Shown here: piece by piece, positions 1 through 5,045 of the stretch
How the letters are laid out: each line of letters starts with the position of its first letter
Numbering within the stretch: position 1 is the stretch's first letter
Origin: a bacterium
Lineage (GTDB): Bacteria > Planctomycetota > J058 > JACQDU01
Direction: 5' to 3'
DNA length: 5,045 nt
Assembly (NCBI GenBank): GCA_016200955.1
Contig: JACQDU010000595.1
Coordinates: 1 to 5,045 of the forward strand
Translations under genes and position numbers: made by a program
The notes under the pieces: generated by a model
The model's input: only the letters and a program-made list of their open reading frames with translations
Database searches by the model: none
Told to the model about the DNA's origin: nothing

Positions 1-2
1 GC

Positions 3-992
3 AACCTCTGCAGCAACCGCATGCCGCCCAAGCGGCAGGCCTACGAGGGCCCGACGGGCGGCAGCTACTTCGAGTCGCGCCCCAAGGAGATCCACGTCCC
101 GGGAGCGGAGGCGCAGGCGCCGAGCTTCGGCGCGGCCGCCGCGCGCGCGCCGTCCGAGGAAGGCATCGACTCCGAGCGCCACTTCTTCGTGCCGGCGGTC
201 GGCCCGCCGATCCGCCTCTCGGCTGGAGTCGCGGCCCTCATGGGACGCGACGAGGCGTGCCCGATCCGGATCGCCTCGCAGAAGGTCTCCCGGAAGCACG
301 CCGAGGTGCGCTGGGAGGGCGAGCCCGCGAGACCCATGCTCTGCGACCTCGGCTCCCAGAACGGGACGTACGTGAACGGGAAGCGCGTCCCGAAGCAAGG
401 GAAGCACGAGCTGGCGAACGGCGACGAGGTCGAGATCGGCGGCTTCACGTCGATCTACCGCCTCCTCGAGCCCGGGACCTCGACCGCGACGCTCACGGAC
501 AGGAGCCTCGGCTCGACGATCGTCGTGCCCAAGGAGTCGGGCGAGGAGACGACGGGCCTCGTCGGGAACGCCGCGATCCTCCCGGTGGGCGAGGTCCTGC
601 GCCGCCTCGAGGCGCTCAAGGCGTCCGGCGCGCTCCGCGTCTACGCCGGCGGCGCCGAGGGCGACTTCCGGCTCGAGGCGGGGAAGCCCGTCGAGGGGAG
701 CTTCGCGGGCCTGCCCCTCGCTCCGGCGATCGCCGCGGTCGGCGCCCTCACTCAGGGGAGCTTCCGCTTCGAGCCCAAGGAAGACAAGAATCGCGCGACG
801 CAGCCTCAGGCGAGACGGACTCCCGCGCCGCCTCCCGCGAAGGGTGCTCCTCCCGCGAAACCGATCCCTCGTCCTCCGGCGGCGCCGGGAACCGGGGCCG
901 TCCGCGGGAAGGCCGCTCCCCCGGGCGCCCCAGGGAAGACTCCCGAGAAGCGGCAGCCTCCGGCTCCTCCGAGGAAGCCGCCGGAGCCATGA
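3..992 (+). CDS. FHA domain protein with DUF4388 (PATAN-like) domain, 5'-partial
   Basis: This is probably a cytoplasmic signalling adaptor whose FHA domain binds phosphothreonine peptides made by Ser/Thr kinases; the partner is unknown. Counting from the ATG at 21, the FHA domain spans about residues 60-152. It shows the hallmark GR (75-76), SRKH (90-93) and DLGSQNGTYVNG (109-120), so the phosphopeptide-binding Arg, Ser and Asn are present. Residues about 185-252 (LPVGEVLRRLEALKASGALR to GSFRFEP) match the DUF4388/PATAN type found in bacterial signalling proteins. Residues about 262-323 are a low-complexity Pro/Ala/Lys-rich tail, likely disordered. No transmembrane segment is seen. The frame is open to the left edge (NLCSNR precedes the ATG) and no Shine-Dalgarno lies before the ATG at 21, so I treat it as 5'-partial; a start at 21 remains possible. 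It converges with the FGE remnant, 7 bases away. Domain calls are strong; the biological role is inference. Confidence 0.88.
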   Translation, partial: NLCSNRMPPKRQAYEGPTGGSYFESRPKEIHVPGAEAQAPSFGAAAARAPSEEGIDSERHFFVPAVGPPIRLSAGVAALMGRDEACPIRIASQKVSRKHAEVRWEGEPARPMLCDLGSQNGTYVNGKRVPKQGKHELANGDEVEIGGFTSIYRLLEPGTSTATLTDRSLGSTIVVPKESGEETTGLVGNAAILPVGEVLRRLEALKASGALRVYAGGAEGDFRLEAGKPVEGSFAGLPLAPAIAAVGALTQGSFRFEPKEDKNRATQPQARRTPAPPPAKGAPPAKPIPRPPAAPGTGAVRGKAAPPGAPGKTPEKRQPPAPPRKPPEP

Positions 993-999
993 GCGTCTC

Positions 1000-1380
1000 T
1001 CAGCGGAGCACGACGCGGAAGCCGACGACGTCGACGCCACGCGGCGCCAACGCGAAGCGGCCCGTGGAGCGCAGCACCGCGCCGGGCTGTCCCAGGCTCC
1101 TCCGCGCGCGACTCGCTGGGAGCCGGTCGTCCGCAGCGCTCCGGGGCTCGTAGGCTTTCTCGTCGTACGGCTCCTCGCACCATTGCCAGACGTTGCCCGC
1201 CATGTCGAGCGCGCCCGAGGTCGAGGCGCCCTTCGCGAAGAAGCCGACGGGAGACGTGTGCCCCCACCCGTCCGTCTCGTCGGGCCCGCCGTCCGGGTCT
1301 CCTCCGTGGTTGCAGAGGGTGCCGTCCCAGGAGTTGCCCCATCGACGGCGCACGCGAACCTCTCTTTGGCCGCCGAACGC
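1000..1380 (-). pseudogene. FGE-sulfatase (SUMF1/DUF323) family remnant, C-terminal half, frameshifted
   Basis: The minus strand encodes the second half of an FGE-sulfatase-fold domain. Clear family signatures are WGNSWDGTLCNHGG (from 1341 downward), TDGWGHTSPVGFF, ALDMAGNVWQWCEE (1212-1171) and the C-terminal GFRVVLR just before the TGA at 1002-1000. The expected RVxRGGSW motif is missing from this frame but appears one frame over (about 1143-1071) as GALRTTGSQRVARGGAW then DSPARCC. One extra base near the GGGG run at 1143-1146 and one missing base near 1066-1071 would explain this. Upstream, family similarity stops at about AFGGQ (1380), a TAG follows at once (1383-1381), and the promoter and signal-peptide region of the opposite gene occupies the next DNA. 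Known members are roughly twice as long. Against human FGE, the position of Cys336 is Ser and that of Cys341 is Cys, so even an intact parent was probably an FGE-like protein, not a canonical sulfatase activator. A short GTG-initiated frame at 1353 exists but lacks a convincing ribosome site. Confidence 0.8.
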
Positions 1381-1381
1381 C

Positions 1382-1387
1382 TAGAAT
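1382..1387 (+). promoter_or_regulatory. Possible -10 element (TAGAAT) for the DUF255 gene
   Basis: TAGAAT lies 29 bases before the GTG at 1417 and differs from the TATAAT consensus at one position. It sits in the gap between the divergent FGE remnant and the DUF255 gene, where a promoter is expected. No good -35 hexamer is visible at 15-18 bases spacing (the sequence there is CT-rich), so this is only a candidate. Confidence 0.22.
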
Positions 1388-1403
1388 GTCCGGGCTCGCC
1401 CAG

Positions 1404-1410
1404 AGGAGGT
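1404..1410 (+). promoter_or_regulatory. Shine-Dalgarno AGGAGGT deciding the GTG start at 1417
   Basis: A near-perfect anti-16S match, AGGAGGT, is followed by a six-base spacer (CCCGGC) and a GTG. It fixes the start at 1417 and excludes the open frame that continues upstream to about 844, which has no family similarity and overlaps the FGE remnant and the FHA gene. Confidence 0.85.
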
Positions 1411-1416
1411 CCCGGC

Positions 1417-3624
1417 GTGAGAGACCCCGTCCGCTACCTGATCGCCGCTTCCGTCCTCGCGACCGGCTGCACGGGAGTCGCCCGCGCGGACCCGCCGGCG
1501 AGGCCCGGGATCTCCGCCGACGCGGGCATGGGAGGCCTCGCGGCGGCTCGCTTCGGCGCCGGGAAGCGGCCGAACGCTCTCGTGCACGAGAAGAGCCCTT
1601 ACCTCCAGGAGCACGCGTTCGACCCCGTGGACTGGCACGCCTGGGGCAAGGCCGCCTTCGAGGAGGCGAAGAAGCGCGACCTGCCCGTCTTCGTCTCCAC
1701 CGGATACTCGACGTGCCACTGGTGCCACGTCATGCACCGCGAGTCCTTCGAGGACGACGAGATCGCCGCTCTCATGAACGAAGGCTTCGTGTGCGTGAAG
1801 ATCGACCGCGAGGAGATGCCCGAGGTCGACGAGTCTCTCATAAGCGCCGTCTCCGTCTTCCAGGACGGGAACGCGGGATGGCCCACGACGGTCTTCCTCG
1901 GCCACGACGGCCGGCCCTTCTACGGCGGCACGTATTACCCGAAGAACGCGCTCAAGGAGCTCCTCGGGAACGTCCGCGGCTTCTGGAAGGACCCGAAGGA
2001 GCGCGCGAAGCTCGCCGAGGACGCCGAGAAGGTCGTCCAGATCCTGAAAGACAGCGCGCGGAAGCCGGCGGCGCCGGGCGTGCTCGCGCCTGCTCTCGCG
2101 GAGGACGCCGTGGCCGGGTTCGCCAAGAGCTACGACCCCGTGAACAAGGGCTTCGGGAGCCACAACAAGTTCCCGCAGTCGCCCGACCTCTCGTTCCTGC
2201 TCAGGGTCGGGAGGAAGAACGAGCGCGCGCGGCGGATGGCGCTCGAGACGCTCGACGCGATCCTCGCCGGCGGGATCTCGGATCACCTGGGCGGCGGGAT
2301 CCACCGCTACGCGACCGACGTGAAGTGGCGCGTCCCTCACTTCGAGAAGACGCTCTACGACCAGGCGCTCCTCGCGAGCGCTCTCGTGGACGCGTGGCTC
2401 CAGACGAAGGAGCCGCGCTACGAGAGCGGGGCGAGAGCGACGCTCGACTACGTCCTGCGAGACCTGCGCCTCGGCTCGGGCGGCTTCGCGTCGGCCGAGG
2501 ACGCCGACAGCTCGGGCGAGGAGGGCCGCTTCTACTCCTGGACCGTGGGAGAGGTCGAGGCCGCGCTCCCGGAGAAGCTCGCGAAGCTCGCGTTCGCTCG
2601 CCTGGGCGTCGAGCCTGCCGGGAGCGGGCCACTCGATGGGAGGTCGATCCTCTACCTGGCCGCGACGCGAGCCGACGCCGCGAAGGCCGCGGGAATCTCA
2701 CCCCAGGAAGAGCCGGCGCTCGAGCGCGAGGCGGTCGCGGCGCTCTTCTCCGCCCGCTCCGTGCGGGTGAGGCCGCCTCGCGACGAGAAGGTCCTCTCGG
2801 GCTGGAACGGCCTCACGATCGCCGCGCTCGCGCGAGCGGGCGCCGCGTTCCGCGAGCCCCGCTACGTCGAGGCCGCGCGGGCGGCGGCCCTCCTCGTGGA
2901 GCAGAAGCTGCGCGGGCCCGGGGGCCGGCTCCTCCGGCGCCTCGTGGGCGACGAGGCTCGCTTCCTGGGAGCTCTCGAAGACCACGCCTTCCTCGCTCGC
3001 GGTTACGTCGAGCTCTACGAGGCGACGCTCGAGATCGTCTGGCTCGAGCGAGCGCGGGCGCTCCTCGACGCGGCGGGAGAGCTCTTCTGGGACGAGGCGC
3101 GCGGCGACTTCTCGACGCGAGCGAAAGACGCGGAGAAGCTCGGGCCCGAGGTCGCGGGAGACTTCGGCGAGGGCGCGCTCCCCGCGCCCTCGGCCGTGCT
3201 CGCCCAGGAGCTCGTGCGCGTGAGCGAGCTTCTGGGAAACGACGCCTTCCGCGCTCGCGCGAAGAAGGCGCTCGAGTCGGCGGCATCTTTCATGAAGGAC
3301 AGCCCGCGCGCCGTGCCGACGTATCTCGCCGCGGCCGATCAGCTCCTCGCGGATCCGATCGAGGTCGTCCTCGCAGGTCCGCGCGGGCCGGCGCTCGATG
3401 CGCTCCTCGCCGAGGTGCGCTCGCGCTTCTTGCCGAACGCCGTCCTCGCCCTCGCGGGCTCCCAGGACTCGGAGCGCGAGAACGCCGTCCTGGGCGAGCT
3501 CGCGAAGGGCCGGACCGCGATCAAGGGGCGGCCGCAAGCCTTCGTGTGCAGCGGGAGCACGTGCCGTCTCCCCGTGACCGAGGCGTCCGAGCTCGGGAAG
3601 ATCCTCGATGAGCTCGGCAAGTAG
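1417..3624 (+). CDS. Thioredoxin-domain DUF255 (YyaL/SPATA20/DsbH-like) protein, predicted exported
   Basis: A 735-aa, apparently complete member of the DUF255 family (Pfam Thioredox_DsbH); its biochemical role is not established. Residues 1-27 look like an export signal: short N-region with R2 and R6, hydrophobic YLIAASVLATG, then C18 in a passable lipobox (LATG-C). A signal peptidase I site after ARA (25) is an alternative. Residues about 52-175 are the thioredoxin-like domain, with NALVHEKSPYLQEHAFDPVDW, the CHWC redox motif (C100, C103), HRESFEDDE, KIDREEMPEVD and GWPTTVFLGHDGRPF. Residues about 200-680 resemble the (alpha/alpha)6 barrel of N-acylglucosamine 2-epimerases, with DHLGGGIHRYATD (289 on), VPHFEKTLYDQALL, FASAEDADSSGEEGRFYSW (357 on) and DEKVLSGWNGLTIAALA (456 on). 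The family's C-terminal AFVCSGSTCRLPVT holds C711 and C716. Family members are commonly near 670-700 aa; the excess is the leader. GTG is the start, set by the Shine-Dalgarno at 1404-1410. It is divergent from the FGE remnant and convergent with dapE, so it is probably transcribed alone. Confidence 0.93.
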   Translation: MRDPVRYLIAASVLATGCTGVARADPPARPGISADAGMGGLAAARFGAGKRPNALVHEKSPYLQEHAFDPVDWHAWGKAAFEEAKKRDLPVFVSTGYSTCHWCHVMHRESFEDDEIAALMNEGFVCVKIDREEMPEVDESLISAVSVFQDGNAGWPTTVFLGHDGRPFYGGTYYPKNALKELLGNVRGFWKDPKERAKLAEDAEKVVQILKDSARKPAAPGVLAPALAEDAVAGFAKSYDPVNKGFGSHNKFPQSPDLSFLLRVGRKNERARRMALETLDAILAGGISDHLGGGIHRYATDVKWRVPHFEKTLYDQALLASALVDAWLQTKEPRYESGARATLDYVLRDLRLGSGGFASAEDADSSGEEGRFYSWTVGEVEAALPEKLAKLAFARLGVEPAGSGPLDGRSILYLAATRADAAKAAGISPQEEPALEREAVAALFSARSVRVRPPRDEKVLSGWNGLTIAALARAGAAFREPRYVEAARAAALLVEQKLRGPGGRLLRRLVGDEARFLGALEDHAFLARGYVELYEATLEIVWLERARALLDAAGELFWDEARGDFSTRAKDAEKLGPEVAGDFGEGALPAPSAVLAQELVRVSELLGNDAFRARAKKALESAASFMKDSPRAVPTYLAAADQLLADPIEVVLAGPRGPALDALLAEVRSRFLPNAVLALAGSQDSERENAVLGELAKGRTAIKGRPQAFVCSGSTCRLPVTEASELGKILDELGK

Positions 3625-3687
3625 GAACGCGAAGGCGCGAAGACGCAAAGACGCAAAGAGTCCCCTCCGTGTCTCCGCGGCTGAGCG
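3625..3687. other. Convergent intergenic gap between the DUF255 gene and dapE
   Basis: Sixty-three bases separate two converging stop codons. Besides the octamer repeat, a weak inverted repeat TCCCCT (3661-3666) / AGGGGA (3691-3696) spans a 24-base loop and reaches into the last codons of dapE. There is no T-tract on either side, so a Rho-independent terminator is not supported. No RNA gene or small open frame with a ribosome site is seen. Confidence 0.6.
3628..3659 (+). repeat. Four tandem 8-bp units, CGCRAAGR
   Basis: Directly after the DUF255 stop codon lie four head-to-tail octamers: CGCGAAGG, CGCGAAGA, CGCAAAGA and CGCAAAGA. Together with the following CTCCGTGTCTCCGCGG they resemble a sequence style I recall from intergenic regions of many unrelated bacteria (CGCAAAGACGCAAAG and CTCCGTGTCTCCGTGG). 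That recollection is not verified here. It is AT-richer than the flanking genes and is noncoding. No function is claimed. Confidence 0.6.
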
Positions 3688-4773
3688 TCAAGGGGATGAC
3701 TTTCCTGGGGCGAGAAAACGGGAGAAGACCTCGTAAGCCTGGACCGTGAGCGCGACGCTCGCGCGCTCGTCCTTCTGGTGAGCTTGAGCGGTGAAGCCGG
3801 GGCCGTAGTTCACGGCGTCGATCCCTCGCGCGGAGAGGCGGGCGACGTCGGTCCAGGCTTGCTTGGGCGCGACTCTCGCCCCCGAGAGGCGCTCGAAGCG
3901 CTCGAGGTGAGAGTTTCTCTCGGGAACTTTCCCCGGGAGACTTCGATCGACGATCTCGACGTCGGCGCGGCCCGCGACGCGGGAGCGGAGCTCTCGCTCG
4001 GCGTCTTCGAGCGTCTTCCCGGGAGCGAAGCGGACGTTCACGTTGAGCTCGAGGTCGCGCGGGACGACGTTCCTCCCCGTGCCGCCCTTCGCGAGCGTGA
4101 CCGTCGTGACCTCGCGGTAGACGAGGCCGGGGCCGACCGTGACGTCTCTGGGTGAGACGGCGTGGAGCTCGGCGAGGAACGCTCCCGCCTTCGTGATGGC
4201 GTTCTCCCCCTGCCACGGCCGTGCCGAGTGCGCGGAGCGGCCGCGGAAAGTCACCTTCGCGTGGAGGCCTCCGAGGCAGCCCAGGTGGAGGTCGCCGTCC
4301 GTGGGCTCGAGGCAGAACGCGAGCGCGCTCTCTTTCAGGAAAGGGCACGCCTCGAGCACGGGCTCGAGCCCGTTCGCCGCGTCGGGGCCTTCTTCCTTGT
4401 CGTAGAACACGAGGACGAGGTCGTGGGAGGAGGCCTTCTCGTCGCGATCCTCGGCGAGCGCGAGCATGACGGCGAGCCCGGCCTTCATGTCGCTCGCTCC
4501 GAGGCCGAAGATCGTGTCGCCCTCGCGCCGGGGCGGCCACGCGTTCCCGGCGTCCGGCACCGTGTCGAGGTGCCCGAGGAGAGCGATCGTCGCGCGCGCG
4601 CCCGAAGGCGCTCCCGCGATCACGGAGTCTCCCACCCGCCTCACGCTCGCTCGGAGCGGCGTCCGCGAGAGGCGCGCTTGCACGTGATCCGCGATCGCCC
4701 GCTCGTTCCCGTACTCCGAGCGGATCGAGCAGAGCTCGAGGAGGTCGCGCGCGAGCCTCTCTCCGGTGTCCAC
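3688..4773 (-). CDS. dapE: Succinyl-diaminopimelate desuccinylase (M20 metallopeptidase family)
   Basis: DapE hydrolyses N-succinyl-LL-2,6-diaminopimelate to succinate and LL-diaminopimelate in the cytoplasm, a late step toward meso-DAP and lysine. The 361-aa protein has the complete M20 di-zinc site: GHLDTVP (H68, D70), GASDMK (bridging D95), DKEEG (catalytic base E127, ligand E128), CLEPTDG (E156) and the late AHQKDE (H332). The lid/dimerisation domain holds SAHSARPW (H182). EPTDG, GRSAHSARPWQGENAI and WTDVARLSARGIDAVNYGPG resemble the actinobacterial/Gram-positive DapE subtype more than the E. coli type. The GTG at 4773 is chosen because it lies two bases after the dapD stop and has GAGG seven bases upstream. 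The frame stays open to 4866, but that extension would read over the end of dapD with non-family residues. M20 enzymes are hard to tell apart by sequence; the dapD neighbour makes DapE the best call over an acetylornithine deacetylase or a generic peptidase. Confidence 0.9.
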   Translation of the reverse strand: MDTGERLARDLLELCSIRSEYGNERAIADHVQARLSRTPLRASVRRVGDSVIAGAPSGARATIALLGHLDTVPDAGNAWPPRREGDTIFGLGASDMKAGLAVMLALAEDRDEKASSHDLVLVFYDKEEGPDAANGLEPVLEACPFLKESALAFCLEPTDGDLHLGCLGGLHAKVTFRGRSAHSARPWQGENAITKAGAFLAELHAVSPRDVTVGPGLVYREVTTVTLAKGGTGRNVVPRDLELNVNVRFAPGKTLEDAERELRSRVAGRADVEIVDRSLPGKVPERNSHLERFERLSGARVAPKQAWTDVARLSARGIDAVNYGPGFTAQAHQKDERASVALTVQAYEVFSRFLAPGKSSP

Positions 4774-4775
4774 GA

Positions 4776-5045
4776 TCAGGCCTCGACCGCGAACTCGCGG
4801 AGGGCCGCGTTGAGCGAGGTCTTCTCGTCCGTCGACTTCGTGCGCTGCCCGATGATGAGAGCGCACGGCACGTGGTACTCGCCCGCCGGGAACTTCCGCG
4901 GGATCGAGCCCGGGATCACGACGGAGCGCGCCGGCACCCGGCCCTTGTGGATCACGGGCTCTTTCCCGGTCACGTCGATGATCTTCGTGGAAGCCGTGAG
5001 CGTCGTGTTCGCGCCCAGGACCGCTCCTTCCTCGACGATCACGCC
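4776..5045 (-). CDS. dapD: Tetrahydrodipicolinate N-succinyltransferase, C-terminal part (5' end outside window)
   Basis: DapD transfers succinyl from succinyl-CoA to 2,3,4,5-tetrahydrodipicolinate, giving N-succinyl-2-amino-6-oxopimelate. The 89 visible residues are the C-terminal end of the protein. They begin in the left-handed beta-helix hexapeptide repeats (GVIVEEGAVLGANTTLTAST) and continue through IIDVTGKEPV, GRVPARSVVIPGSIPRKFPAG, VPCALIIGQR and the C-terminal KTSLNAALREF. This pattern fits the DapD subtype with VPCALIIG and TSLNAALRE endings, not the E. coli form. The frame continues through the right edge, so the N-terminal domain and start lie outside. Full-length family members are about 270-280 aa or somewhat longer, so roughly one third is present. 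It sits upstream of dapE in the same transcript, with stop and next start two bases apart. The internal GTG at 5042 is not a real start. Confidence 0.93.
   Translation of the reverse strand, partial: GVIVEEGAVLGANTTLTASTKIIDVTGKEPVIHKGRVPARSVVIPGSIPRKFPAGEYHVPCALIIGQRTKSTDEKTSLNAALREFAVEA
4781..4784 (-). promoter_or_regulatory. Shine-Dalgarno GAGG for dapE, inside the end of dapD
   Basis: On the minus strand GAGG precedes the GTG at 4773 by seven bases and lies within the last codons of dapD (GTC GAG GCC TGA). It supports the dapE start and a translationally linked dapD-dapE transcript. Confidence 0.6.

Noticed and set aside
257..1153. 298-codon plus-strand frame overlapping the FHA gene
   Set aside because: It is an Arg-rich shadow with no motifs; the FHA and DUF4388 signatures are in the other frame.
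844..1416. Upstream extension of the DUF255 reading frame by 191 codons
   Set aside because: The extension is Arg/Pro-rich with no family similarity, overlaps the FHA gene and the FGE remnant, and is made unnecessary by the strong Shine-Dalgarno and signal peptide at 1404-1417.
1381..2340. Long minus-strand open frame opposite the DUF255 gene
   Set aside because: It is antisense to a strongly conserved coding region, lacks recognisable motifs, and long antisense frames are expected at this base composition. The same holds for the minus-strand frame at 2698-3648.
1386..3611. 741-codon plus-strand open frame overlapping the DUF255 gene
   Set aside because: Its translation is dominated by Arg, Gly and Ala with no domain; it is a frame shadow caused by extreme GC content, whereas the frame ending at 3624 matches a known family throughout.
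3628..3659. CRISPR-like array from the tandem octamers
   Set aside because: The units are 8 bp with no spacers between them and no cas genes are nearby.
3661..3696. Inverted repeat TCCCCT/AGGGGA as a transcription terminator
   Set aside because: Only six pairs with a 24-base loop, overlapping the dapE stop and final codons, and no T-tract on either strand.
3521..4540. 339-codon minus-strand frame overlapping dapE and the DUF255 3' end
   Set aside because: It is Arg-rich low-complexity translation crossing two real genes; the DapE metal-site motifs are in the frame ending at 3688.
4774..4866. N-terminal extension of dapE to an earlier start at 4866
   Set aside because: The added residues are non-family and read out of frame over the conserved C-terminus of dapD; the GTG at 4773 has a ribosome site and the normal family start.

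Overview
The window is very GC-rich, with G or C at most third codon positions. It comes from a bacterial chromosome that uses the succinylase branch of the diaminopimelate/lysine pathway. An FHA-DUF4388 signalling protein, an exported DsbH-like (DUF255) protein, a formylglycine-generating-enzyme (FGE)-like remnant and the repeat style between genes fit a GC-rich Gram-negative lineage such as Acidobacteriota or Myxococcota. This assignment is inference from gene content; there is no rRNA or other lineage marker.

Layout. (1) 3-992, plus strand: the 3' part of an FHA-domain protein with a DUF4388/PATAN-like domain and a Pro/Ala-rich tail. Its reading frame is open to the left edge, so the true start is probably outside. 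(2) 1000-1380, minus strand: the C-terminal half of an FGE-sulfatase-family gene. It has no N-terminal half, has a stop codon at its upstream boundary and carries two compensating frameshifts, so it is called a pseudogene (or a sequence-error-damaged fragment). (3) 1417-3624, plus strand: a complete 735-aa DUF255/YyaL/SPATA20-type protein with a thioredoxin-like CHWC domain, an (alpha/alpha)6 barrel-like region and an N-terminal export signal with a possible lipobox. A strong Shine-Dalgarno fixes the GTG start. (4) 3625-3687: a short convergent intergenic gap with four near-identical 8-bp tandem units. (5) 3688-5045, minus strand: dapE followed upstream by the 3' end of dapD, two bases apart, forming a diaminopimelate operon that runs off the right edge.

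How the genes work together. Only dapD and dapE have a clear shared job: DapD succinylates tetrahydrodipicolinate, and DapE later removes the succinyl group to give LL-diaminopimelate for peptidoglycan and lysine. The FHA protein, the FGE remnant and the DUF255 protein lie in alternating orientation and show no operon link.

I did not find a convincing new multi-gene system. The most notable items are the decayed FGE gene, whose hallmark RGGAW motif lies out of frame with its flanks, and the apparent export of the DUF255 protein.
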